A DNA stretch of 44,676 nt from Luteitalea sp. GTDB lineage: Bacteria > Acidobacteriota > Vicinamibacteria > Vicinamibacterales > Vicinamibacteraceae. Made by a program: the position numbers and the translations under genes. The notes beneath the pieces are model-generated. The model saw only the letters and a list, made by a program, of their open reading frames with translations. It was not told the DNA's origin and searched no databases. Numbering within the stretch: the first letter of the stretch is position 1; every line of letters starts with the position of its first letter. Where the stretch lies: assembly GCA_009377495.1 (NCBI GenBank), contig WHTZ01000052.1, positions 1-44,676 on the forward strand. The letters run 5' to 3'. Shown here piece after piece: positions 10,263-17,638 of this stretch.

Positions 10263-11102
10263 ATGCCTGAATTCCTCTCCCTCGCCGCCGCGGTATCCCG
10301 GTTCGTCAGGCCCGGCGACCGCGTCGCGCTCGAAGGCTTCACCCATCTGATCCCGTTTGCGGCAGGGCACGAAATCATCCGCCAGGGTCTGACCGATCTG
10401 ACCTTGATCCGGATGACGCCGGACCTGATCTACGACCAGATGATCGGCGGCGGCTGCGCGCGGAAGCTCGTGTTCTCATGGGGCGGGAATCCCGGCGTCG
10501 GTTCGCTGCACCGGTTGCGGGACGCTGTCGAGCGCGGTTGGCCACGGCCGCTCGAGCTCGAGGAGCACAGCCACTCGGCCATGGCCCACGCCTACGCGGC
10601 CGGCGCTGCCGGGATGCCGTGCGCCATCTTCCGTGGCTATCTCGGGTCTGACCTGCCCCGTGTCAACCCCGCCATCCAGTCGATCGTGTGCCCATTCACG
10701 GGCGAGACGCTGGCGGCGGTGGCCGCGCTCCGGCCGGACGTCAGCATCATCCACGCGCAGAGGGCCGACCGCCGAGGCAATGTCCTCATCACGGGCATTG
10801 TCGGCGTGCAGAAGGAAGCCGTCTTGGCGGCGGCGCGCGCCATCGTGACCGTAGAAGAGATCGTGGATGACCTGGAGACCGGCGGCACGAACGCAATCGT
10901 GCTGCCGTCCTGGACGGTGCACGCGATCGCGGTGGCGCCGGGCGGTGCCCGTCCCTCGTACGCACACGGCTACTATCAGCGCGACAACGCCTTCTACACC
11001 GAATGGGACGCCATCGCGCGGGATCGCGACCGCTTCCGGCGCTGGGTCGACGACGAGGTGATGCGCGTGGGCGGTGGCGCGGCGGGGGCGGCATGGTCGT
11101 GA
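10263..11102 (+). CDS. catI: 3-oxoadipate CoA-transferase subunit A, CatI type
   Basis: 279 residues resembling glutaconate CoA-transferase-like alpha subunits (VRPGDRVALEGFTHLIPFAAGHEIIR; GGCARKLVFSWGGNPG), the type known as CatI in Pseudomonas knackmussii, rather than the PcaI type. With subunit B it moves CoA from succinyl-CoA to 3-oxoadipate, giving 3-oxoadipyl-CoA. The context with pcaH, pcaG, pcaB and pcaL supports 3-oxoadipate as substrate. Its last 10 nt overlap the start of subunit B. Glutaconate or another dicarboxylate remains an alternative substrate. Confidence 0.82.
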   Translation: MPEFLSLAAAVSRFVRPGDRVALEGFTHLIPFAAGHEIIRQGLTDLTLIRMTPDLIYDQMIGGGCARKLVFSWGGNPGVGSLHRLRDAVERGWPRPLELEEHSHSAMAHAYAAGAAGMPCAIFRGYLGSDLPRVNPAIQSIVCPFTGETLAAVAALRPDVSIIHAQRADRRGNVLITGIVGVQKEAVLAAARAIVTVEEIVDDLETGGTNAIVLPSWTVHAIAVAPGGARPSYAHGYYQRDNAFYTEWDAIARDRDRFRRWVDDEVMRVGGGAAGAAWS

Positions 11103-11875
11103 CCTATACCGCGTCTGAAATGATGACGGTCGCCGCCGCGCGCGCGCTGGACAACAACGACATCTGCTTTGTCGGAATTGGCCTGCCTTCGGCCGCCTGC
11201 AACCTGGCGCGCCTGACGCACGCACCGCAGCTGACGCTCGTCTACGAGTCGGGGACGCTCGAAACGAAGCCGCAGGTGCTGCCGCTGTCGATCGGCGACG
11301 GCGAGCTCTGCGAGACCGCGCTGTCGACGGTCCCGGTGCCCGAGATGTTCCAGTACTGGCTGCAGGGCGGCCGCATCACCGTGGGCTTTCTCGGTGGCGC
11401 GCAGGTCGATCGCTACGGTAATCTGAACAGCACGGTCATCGGCAACTATGCGCGTCCGACGGTCCGCTTGCCCGGCAGCGGGGGCGCGACCGAAATTGCG
11501 ACCGGTTGCCGACGTATCTACATCGTGATGCGGCACGGCGCACGCGCCTTCGTCGAGAAGCTCGACTTCCTCACCTCGCTTGGCCACGGCCCGACCGGCC
11601 GGGAACGCCGGGCGCTCGGCCTGCAGACTGAAGGCCCGACGCTGATTGTGACGGACCTGTGCACGATGCGCCCCAATCCCGAGACGAACGAATTCGAGGT
11701 CGTGACGCTGCACCCGGGCGTGAGCCCCGCGCAGGTGCGCGAGCACACCGGCTGGGCGGTACGTTTCCACCGTGACGTCGAAGAAACGCTTCCTCCGCAG
11801 CCGGACGAGCTGTCGGCTCTGAGGGATCTGCTTCAGCGGACCGCACGCGCGCACGGCAGCGCGGCCACCGAGTGA
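11093..11875 (+). CDS. catJ: 3-oxoadipate CoA-transferase subunit B, CatJ type
   Basis: 260 residues from ATG at 11093, chosen because homologous beta subunits start near YTASEMMTVAAARALD; the longer open frame upstream is the alternate frame of subunit A. The active-site glutamate is expected in LVYESGTLETKP (about residue 51), matching the ESG motif of glutaconate CoA-transferase-like beta subunits. GIGLPSAACNLARLTHAP near the start is the family's nucleotide-binding loop. It overlaps subunit A by 10 nt and ends about 20 nt before pcaH, so it is a mid-operon gene. Confidence 0.82.
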   Translation: MVVTYTASEMMTVAAARALDNNDICFVGIGLPSAACNLARLTHAPQLTLVYESGTLETKPQVLPLSIGDGELCETALSTVPVPEMFQYWLQGGRITVGFLGGAQVDRYGNLNSTVIGNYARPTVRLPGSGGATEIATGCRRIYIVMRHGARAFVEKLDFLTSLGHGPTGRERRALGLQTEGPTLIVTDLCTMRPNPETNEFEVVTLHPGVSPAQVREHTGWAVRFHRDVEETLPPQPDELSALRDLLQRTARAHGSAATE

Positions 11876-11895
11876 GTGACATGAGGGAAACAACC

Positions 11896-12594
11896 ATGCA
11901 TGGTCGATCCGATCTGTTCGGCAGCCAACCGCCGCTGCTGTATCCGCCCTATCGATCCACCACACGTCGCGCGCCGTCCAGACCGCTGATTCGTCTGCCC
12001 GAGTCGTTGTCGGATCTGCACATGCCCGTTTACGGCTGGTGGCCGATTGGCGAGACCGACAACGACCTGACGCGACAGCACCCGGAGGAGCCGCAGGGGC
12101 AGCGCATCACCGTGGCCGGTCGGGTGGTTGACGAAGACGCCCGGGCCGTGTCCGGCGCGCTGATTGAAATCTGGCAAGCCAACGCCGCCGGCCGCTACCG
12201 CCATGCGAAGGACGCTCACCCGGCGCCACTCGATCCCAACTTCACCGGCGGGGGCCGCACGGTCACCGACGCGGACGGGCGCTATGAGTTCACCACGATC
12301 AAACCAGGCGCGTATCCGTGGCGGAATCACGATAATGCGTGGCGTCCGGCGCACATCCACTTTTCACTGTTTGGCTCGACCTTTCGCACGCGGCTCGTGA
12401 CCCAGATGTACTTCCCCGACGATCCGTTGTTCCCCTACGATCCGATTCTTCAGTCGATTCCAGACGAACGGGCGCGCCATCGGCTCGTCTCGCGCTTCGA
12501 CCTCGAGTTGACGCGTCCCGAATGCGCTCTCGGGTTTTCCTTCGATATCGTCCTGCGCGGTCACGACGCGACGCCGTTCGAGGGGCGCGTATGA
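11896..12594 (+). CDS. pcaH: protocatechuate 3,4-dioxygenase beta subunit
   Basis: 232 residues. Intradiol ring-cleaving dioxygenase carrying the non-haem Fe(III). The expected ligands are visible: Tyr in ANAAGRYRH, Tyr in KPGAYPW, and the two His of RPAHIHFSLFG, with the substrate-positioning Arg just before. The N-terminal LIRLPESLSDLHMP is typical of PcaH. I chose ATG at 11896 because GAGGGA lies 7 nt upstream; GTG at 11872 and ATG at 11881 are in frame alternatives, the former overlapping the catJ stop. It opens protocatechuate to 3-carboxy-cis,cis-muconate. It overlaps pcaG by 4 nt. Confidence 0.93.
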   Translation: MHGRSDLFGSQPPLLYPPYRSTTRRAPSRPLIRLPESLSDLHMPVYGWWPIGETDNDLTRQHPEEPQGQRITVAGRVVDEDARAVSGALIEIWQANAAGRYRHAKDAHPAPLDPNFTGGGRTVTDADGRYEFTTIKPGAYPWRNHDNAWRPAHIHFSLFGSTFRTRLVTQMYFPDDPLFPYDPILQSIPDERARHRLVSRFDLELTRPECALGFSFDIVLRGHDATPFEGRV

Positions 12595-13106
12595 CCGGCG
12601 ACACGGCGCTCATCGCCACACCGTCGCAGACGGTGGGACCGTTCTTTCATCATGGGCTGGTCCCGCACGCCGACCCGATGGCCGACCGATTCCCGGGTGG
12701 CGAGCGAATTCGACTTCTCGTGAGGGTCACCGACGGCGACAGCCAACCAGTGAGCGATGCTCTGGTGGAAGTGTGGCAGCGGGGTGTGTTCGGCCGGATG
12801 CCGACGAGAGAGGACGGCACCTGCGAGTTCGAGACGGTACGGCCGGGCACGATTCCTGACGAACGCGTGGAAAGTCAAGCGCCGCACATCAGTGTGTGCC
12901 TCTTTGCGCGGGGCCTCCTGAGGCAACTGCACACCCGCATATACTTCGCGGGTGATCCCGCGCTCGCGGAGGATGCAGCGCTCGGGACAGTGCCAGAAGA
13001 GCGCCGCGGGACGCTCCTGGCGAGCCCGGATCCTACACGCCCGGGACACTGGGTGTTCGACGTGCATCTTCAGGGAGAGCGGGAGACGGTCTTCTTCGAT
13101 GTATGA
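12591..13106 (+). CDS. pcaG: protocatechuate 3,4-dioxygenase alpha subunit
   Basis: 171 residues, shorter than the beta subunit and lacking the iron ligands, as usual for PcaG. The N-terminal TPSQTVGPFFHHGL and the central SDALVEVWQRGVFGRMPT are characteristic, as is the C-terminal HWVFDVHLQGERETVFFDV. It pairs with PcaH to build the dioxygenase. It is somewhat shorter than typical 190-200 residue homologues, mainly in the loop around residues 70-90. Its start ATG overlaps the pcaH stop (ATGA), which fixes the start. Confidence 0.92.
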   Translation: MTGDTALIATPSQTVGPFFHHGLVPHADPMADRFPGGERIRLLVRVTDGDSQPVSDALVEVWQRGVFGRMPTREDGTCEFETVRPGTIPDERVESQAPHISVCLFARGLLRQLHTRIYFAGDPALAEDAALGTVPEERRGTLLASPDPTRPGHWVFDVHLQGERETVFFDV

Positions 13107-13115
13107 GACCAGCGC

Positions 13116-14447
13116 ATGAGCCTGCGGCTGTTTGAGAGCCTCGCTACCACGGAGCTGCTCGCCGAGGTCTTCTCGGACGCTTCGCTACTGGCCTCGATGC
13201 TGCGGTTCGAGGTGGCGCTCGCCCGCGCCGAAGCCCGCGTAGGAGTCATCCCGGTCGCCGCGGCTGACCGAATCGCCGATGCCGCTGTCGTCGATGCGTT
13301 CGATCCGGCGGCGATTGCACGCGTGGCGCGCGCATCGGGGACGATCGCCATTCCGCTCGTCGAAAGGCTGACCGCGCGGGTGCGCGCCGCGAATCCTGAC
13401 GGGGCGACATTCGTCCACTGGGGAGCCACGAGCCAGGACGTGAGCGACACCGCGCTCGTCCTGTGCCTGGTGCGCGCGCGCCGGATCCTAGTTGCCGATC
13501 ACGAGCGGCTCGCCAGCGCGCTACGGAGGCTCTCGGACCAGCACGCGGGGAGTGTGATGCTGGCGCGCACGCTCCTGCAGCCGGCGCCTCCAATTACCTT
13601 CGGTCTCAAAGTCGCCGGCTGGTTCGGGGCTGTATCGCGCGGCGGCGCGCGGGTAGACTCGGCGTTCAATGACGCCTGCGTGCTGCAGTTCGGCGGCGCG
13701 TCCGGCACGCTGGCTGCGCTCGGCGCGCATGGATTGACGGTTGCCGAGGAGCTGGCGCGCGAGCTCGAGCTGACCAACCCGGATGCGCCCTGGCACGCCC
13801 ACCGCGATCGTCTCGCTTCGCTCGCCGGGGCCTGCGGCGTCTACACGGGGACCCTCGGCAAGATCGCGCGAGATGTGGCGCTGCTGATGCAGCACGAGGT
13901 CGGCGAAGTGGCCGAGCCCGGCGGGGCATCGTCGACGATGCCCCACAAGAGGAACCCGGCGGGCTGTGCCATTGCTCTTGCGGCGGCGATTCGTGTTCCC
14001 GGGCTGGTGTCCACGTTTCTCTCGGGCATGCCACAGGAGCACGAGCGTGGCGTCGGCGGTTGGCACGCCGAAGCGGCGACGATAGCCGCCATCGTTCAGG
14101 CGACGGGCGCCGCGCTGGCCGCGCTTGCAGACGCGATCGAGGCGCTCAGTGTCGATGCCGGTCGCATGCGGGCCAACATCGCCGCGACGCGCGGGATGGT
14201 GTTCGCCGAGCGCGCCATGACGCTGCTCGCCCCGGAGCTCGGACGCGACGTCGCGAGCCGCCTGATTGCCCGCGCCTTGGACGTGACGCGACGCGAGGGC
14301 CACAATTTCGTGGAGACGCTGGCGGCAGACGCCGAGGTGGCGGCCGTGCTCGCACACGCCGACCTGTCGAGCCTTGGCACACCCGAAGCCTATCTCGGCG
14401 CTGCCGAGCAGCTCCGGCGCCGCCTGATGAACATTGAACGCGGATAG
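13116..14447 (+). CDS. pcaB: 3-carboxy-cis,cis-muconate cycloisomerase
   Basis: 443 residues of the fumarase/aspartase superfamily. The signature GGASSTMPHKRNPAGC (about residues 268-283) holds the catalytic serine loop, and the first conserved region THWGATSQDVSDTA appears here as VHWGATSQDVSDTA. It converts 3-carboxy-cis,cis-muconate to 4-carboxymuconolactone. It follows pcaG by 9 bp and precedes pcaL by 15 bp. Adenylosuccinate lyase is a superfamily alternative, excluded by the gene neighbourhood and the VHWGATSQD block typical of PcaB. Confidence 0.92.
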   Translation: MSLRLFESLATTELLAEVFSDASLLASMLRFEVALARAEARVGVIPVAAADRIADAAVVDAFDPAAIARVARASGTIAIPLVERLTARVRAANPDGATFVHWGATSQDVSDTALVLCLVRARRILVADHERLASALRRLSDQHAGSVMLARTLLQPAPPITFGLKVAGWFGAVSRGGARVDSAFNDACVLQFGGASGTLAALGAHGLTVAEELARELELTNPDAPWHAHRDRLASLAGACGVYTGTLGKIARDVALLMQHEVGEVAEPGGASSTMPHKRNPAGCAIALAAAIRVPGLVSTFLSGMPQEHERGVGGWHAEAATIAAIVQATGAALAALADAIEALSVDAGRMRANIAATRGMVFAERAMTLLAPELGRDVASRLIARALDVTRREGHNFVETLAADAEVAAVLAHADLSSLGTPEAYLGAAEQLRRRLMNIERG

Positions 14448-14462
14448 CTTCACCCTACAACC

Positions 14463-15698
14463 ATGCCCTTGCTCGCCATTGGCCAGACGACCTGCTATTA
14501 CCGCCTTCAGGGCCGAGACGGTCAGCCCGTGCTGATGCTGGCCCACGCGCTTGGGCAGGATCACGGCATGTGGGACACGCAGGCTGAGGATCTTTCCAGG
14601 CATTTCTGCGTGCTGCGGTACGACACGCGGGGACATGGCGCATCGGACACCACGCCGGGGGATTATCGAATCGAGCAGCTCGGGGCGGATGCGCTCGCGC
14701 TCGCCGACGCACTTGGCATCGACCGCTTTGCCTTCTGCGGACTATCGCTCGGCGGGATGATAGGGCAGTGGCTTGCCGCCCACGCACCGGATCGCGTGAC
14801 GGCCGCCGTGCTCGCCAATACGTCGCCCCGGACAGATGGGGCGGTGATGGAGGCCCGCCGGCAGACCGTGCTGGCCGAGGGCATGGATGCCGTCGCCGAG
14901 GCGGCCATGGGGCGCTTCTTTTCGCCTCGCCTGCTCGCGGAGAATTCACCCGCCGTCGCGGCCGCACGACGCACACTGCTCGCGACCAATCCCGTGGGAT
15001 ACGCCGGCTGCTGCGCCGCGATTCGCGACATGGATTTGACCGCCACGATGGGCCAGATCCGTGTCCCGGTGCTGATCATCAGCGGCGACCTCGACGTCTC
15101 GCTGCCATGGACAGGCCACGGCGACGTTCTCGCCGGCGGGATTCCCCGCGCCCGGGTAGTGCATCTCCCCACCGCCCATCTCTCGAATCTGGAGACGCCG
15201 CGATCGTTCACCGCCGCCCTGCTCGACTTTCTTGCGCCAGCCAACACGGCGTCGCCGGAGGACGGCATGAGAATGCGTCGCGCGGTGCTCGGCGACGCGC
15301 ACGTCGATCAGGCGCTCGCGGCCGCCGCCAGCAGCAGCGAGGCTTTTCAGGACCTCGTCACGCGCTATGGCTGGGGGAGCATCTGGACCCGTCCTGGCCT
15401 GGATGTGCGCACGCGCCGGCTATTGGTGCTTGCGATGACCGCCGCCATGGGGCGGTGGGAAGAGTTCCGGCTGCATCTTCGGACCGGCCTGTCGCGCGAG
15501 CTCGAATGGTGCGACGTCGAAGAGGTGCTGCTGCAGACCGCCATCTACGCGGGCCTGCCCGCCGCGAACACGGGGTTCCATCTCGCGGCCGAGGAGCGAT
15601 CCACCCGTCAGGCTGGCCGCAGTGATGACAGTAGGGCGCGGCTTCCGCCTTCGCATAAAGCTTCGGCGGACCGCCGTAGCCTTGGAAGAGGCGGTTAG
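14463..15698 (+). CDS. pcaL: 3-oxoadipate enol-lactonase / 4-carboxymuconolactone decarboxylase fusion
   Basis: 411 residues. Residues 1-260 are an alpha/beta hydrolase (PcaD): nucleophile elbow CGLSLGGMIG, acid in ISGDLDVSLPW, His in PTAHLSNLE. Residues about 270-380 are the decarboxylase (PcaC) of the AhpD-like fold: RYGWGSIWTRPGLDVRTRRLLVLAM and EEVLLQTAIYAGLPAANTGF. The fused protein does the two consecutive steps from 4-carboxymuconolactone to 3-oxoadipate. The order D-C is the known PcaL arrangement. The last 25 or so residues (from about SDDSRARLPP) are encoded by a dispersed repeat and do not resemble PcaC, so the native C-terminus has probably been replaced or extended. Confidence 0.92.
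   Translation: MPLLAIGQTTCYYRLQGRDGQPVLMLAHALGQDHGMWDTQAEDLSRHFCVLRYDTRGHGASDTTPGDYRIEQLGADALALADALGIDRFAFCGLSLGGMIGQWLAAHAPDRVTAAVLANTSPRTDGAVMEARRQTVLAEGMDAVAEAAMGRFFSPRLLAENSPAVAAARRTLLATNPVGYAGCCAAIRDMDLTATMGQIRVPVLIISGDLDVSLPWTGHGDVLAGGIPRARVVHLPTAHLSNLETPRSFTAALLDFLAPANTASPEDGMRMRRAVLGDAHVDQALAAAASSSEAFQDLVTRYGWGSIWTRPGLDVRTRRLLVLAMTAAMGRWEEFRLHLRTGLSRELEWCDVEEVLLQTAIYAGLPAANTGFHLAAEERSTRQAGRSDDSRARLPPSHKASADRRSLGRGG
15626..15692. repeat. dispersed palindromic repeat inside the pcaL 3' end
   Basis: Contains the perfect 13-bp palindrome CGGCGG-A-CCGCCG (15664-15676) and flanking complementary TCCGCC/GGCGGA arms (15644-15649, 15665-15670). The left edge ACAGTAG plus a GC-rich CTTCCGCC block resembles the left arm at 7233-7251, so this is likely the same repeat family. 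It is read through by the pcaL frame up to the stop at 15696. Confidence 0.55.
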
Positions 15699-15739
15699 CC
15701 GCGCCGGCGATCGTTCGCGATACGGGAGAGGGGTTGAGG

Positions 15740-16360
15740 TTAGCGGAGCATGGGCAGCTTGGGCGGACGCGCGCCTCGCCGCACCGCATTGGCGATGCGC
15801 ACATATAAGAGCTCTTCACCGCATCGTGCAGCGCGCAGCATGACGCCGCCGCGGCTCATGTCCCCTCGTCCAACGAACGTCTCGGGAAAATACAGGCGGT
15901 CGCCTAAATAGGCGAGTAAGACCTCCACGTACTTGTCCGTCGCGATGCTTCCCAGCAGCACGAAATCGCCTGAAGAAGCCGTGGCGAGCTGGGCGACAGT
16001 CCGTTGGAGCGGCTGCCGATAGCGCGTGTTCGTGGGATCCACCTGCACGGCGGCGAACTCTGCCAGAAGATCCAGCGTCACCGGCGCATCGAGCGGCAGC
16101 AGCCCGCGGCTCGGGGTAATGACGAAGGCGGAGGTCGTGAAGGCGCAAGCGTACGCGAGCTTGCCGCGGAAGTAGAGCCCGCTGATGAAGGCGAAGGCTT
16201 CGCCGATGGGTACGCCCTCCGGTTGTTGGAGGCGTCGGGCGAGGTCGAATGACGCCGAACCACTCATCAGCAGTCTCGCGCGTTTGCCGCCGCAATAGGC
16301 TGGTGACAGAAGAAACGTGCGGACGTGTGAGGTCAGGGCCGACGGCTTAACTGGATCCAT
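15740..16360 (-). CDS. conserved-looking hypothetical protein
   Basis: 206 residues from ATG at 16360; the frame is open upstream to 16501, but that stretch is Arg/Pro-rich and overlaps the next gene's 3' end. I do not recognise the family. The sequence reads as a real soluble protein: SPAYCGGKRARLLMSG near the start, GEAFAFISGLYFRGKLAYACAF in the middle, and ATASSGDFVLLGSIATDKYVEVLLAYLGDRLYFPETFVGRGDMSRGG split over two segments toward the C-terminus. There is no signal peptide or membrane helix. It converges on pcaL and follows the zinc-ribbon gene in the same direction. Confidence 0.65.
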   Translation of the reverse strand: MDPVKPSALTSHVRTFLLSPAYCGGKRARLLMSGSASFDLARRLQQPEGVPIGEAFAFISGLYFRGKLAYACAFTTSAFVITPSRGLLPLDAPVTLDLLAEFAAVQVDPTNTRYRQPLQRTVAQLATASSGDFVLLGSIATDKYVEVLLAYLGDRLYFPETFVGRGDMSRGGVMLRAARCGEELLYVRIANAVRRGARPPKLPMLR

Positions 16361-16403
16361 AGCCTCCAGCAGAGCCTGACACAGCTGGGAAGAGAGGGAA
16401 ACG

Positions 16404-16583
16404 TCAGATCGATGTGCTCTTGGCCGCAGCCGCGGCGGCGGCCTTGCGGTCGGACTCCTGCTGATGCTGCCAAATGCTGCACCATTCCTTGTGCTCCGCA
16501 ATCGGCATCCCGCATTCGACGCAGATACGGACCCGCTGCTGAGGTTCGCTCTCGCGGGAAAAGAGCTTCTTCAGAAAGCTCAT
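16404..16583 (-). CDS. small zinc-ribbon-like protein
   Basis: 59 residues. A basic N-terminus (MSFLKKLFSRES), then Cys21, Cys24, His31 and Cys35 (CVECGMPIAEHKEWC), which could bind one zinc, then a Gln/Lys helix and an Ala-rich tail. GGAG lies 8 nt before the ATG, which supports the start. It overlaps neither neighbour when the downstream gene is started at 16360. The function is unknown; such small treble-clef-like proteins often act as RNA or protein adaptors, but that is only analogy. Confidence 0.6.
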   Translation of the reverse strand: MSFLKKLFSRESEPQQRVRICVECGMPIAEHKEWCSIWQHQQESDRKAAAAAAAKSTSI

Positions 16584-17005
16584 ATCGTCGGCTCCGGCGA
16601 ATGGGCGGCCGCGGCCAAAACCCGCGGGCAGCCCTCTTGTTTCTTCTGAGACGGAAAAATGTGCCACCGGGTTCGCTCGGGGCCCTGATCTGGGACGATT
16701 TCCGTCATCGGGTCGTCGGTGCCGCCAGACCGCCGGGTTTGGCGATGGTGGCACCTGATCTACCTGGCAATTGTACTCGTCGGCACCGCGACACACCTAG
16801 GAGGATGCTGAAAACGCCCTGTTAATGCAAAATGCAGAATGCAAAATGCAAATTCAGGGCTCGATGACCCGCGAGCCGGACCCACGCCGATGGACAGGTC
16901 CCTGCGCCGGGAACATTCGCGATCAGATCTCCGTCGACTCCCGAAGGGAATCAGTGCCTCTCTAGGCGATCGCCGCAGTGACCAAACGTCTGCTTGACGT
17001 AGCCC
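16584..17005. other. intergenic stretch of about 420 bp
   Basis: Divergent spacer between the zinc-ribbon gene and the frameshifted membrane-protein gene. It holds the heptamer repeat at 16816-16860 and probably both promoters. A short frame at 16718-16811 could encode a 29-residue hydrophobic peptide from GTG but has no ribosome site. I see nothing else convincing. Confidence 0.5.
16816..16860. repeat. four heptamer repeats framed by a short inverted repeat
   Basis: Four consecutive copies of AATGCAA, one with a final G, run from 16824 to 16851. They are flanked by GCCCTG (16816-16821) and CAGGGC (16855-16860), so the repeats would form the loop of a hairpin. Confidence 0.7.
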
Positions 17006-17604
17006 GTGAACACGAAATTGGAAGCGCACAACGCAGAACGGACGTTGTGGGGGCTCTCCCTGATTCTGGCCCCCGCGCTCTTTGCGATTTCTACGTTTTT
17101 CTGGGTCCACACGAACGGGCGAATCGAGTACGGCGCGATCGGAGGCACCATCATCACGGTGGCGACCGTATTCTGGATTCCCGCATTCATCGGACTCTTC
17201 GGTCTTCTCAAAGAAGCATGCCGCGCTATGCCACCTGGGGTTTGGTGGTCGCCATCTATGGCTGCATCGGGGGTGCTGCGTTCGGGCTCGAAGGTCTTTT
17301 TGCCGAAGCGTTTAGGATTCCGCACGACGTGCGCAGAGAGGCATGGGTGCAGTTTCCCACGACGTTCAACCTGACCTTCTTCTGGCCGGGGCCGCTGTTT
17401 CCATTGAGCCTGCTGATTCTCGGCGCGATGCTGATCCGAACCGCGTCAATACCAGTGTGGGCCGGAATCCTCATTTGTCTTGGCGCGATCGCCTTCCCCG
17501 TCAGCAGAATTCCGCGCGTTGATCTTGTGGCGCATGCAGCAGATGTTCTCATGCTCGTTCCGCTCGCGTACACCGGATTCGGCTTTTTGAAATCACGCGC
17601 TTGA
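17006..17604 (+). pseudogene. frameshifted four- to six-helix membrane protein
   Basis: Two overlapping frames together make one membrane protein of about 199 residues. The first frame, from ATG at 17006, gives helices ERTLWGLSLILAPALFAIST and GGTIITVATVFWIPAFIGLF and ends at about GLLKE (17215). The second frame resumes with MPRYATWGLVVAIYGCIGG at 17218 and continues through three or four more helices to FGFLKSRA. Only two bases (17216-17217) separate the frames where three are needed, so a single-base deletion is the simplest explanation. There is no slippery heptamer. Family unknown; it could also be a sequencing error. Confidence 0.7.
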
Positions 17605-17638
17605 ATCGTGAGACTCTGGTAACGAGGTGGAGACCGCG

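Noticed and set aside
16718..16811. 29-residue hydrophobic peptide from a GTG start
   Set aside because: Plausible helix but no ribosome site and no neighbour support.
17206..17225. Programmed -1 frameshift in the membrane-protein gene
   Set aside because: No slippery heptamer and no downstream structure seen; a single-base loss explains it more simply. The same applies to the ATPase at 40140.
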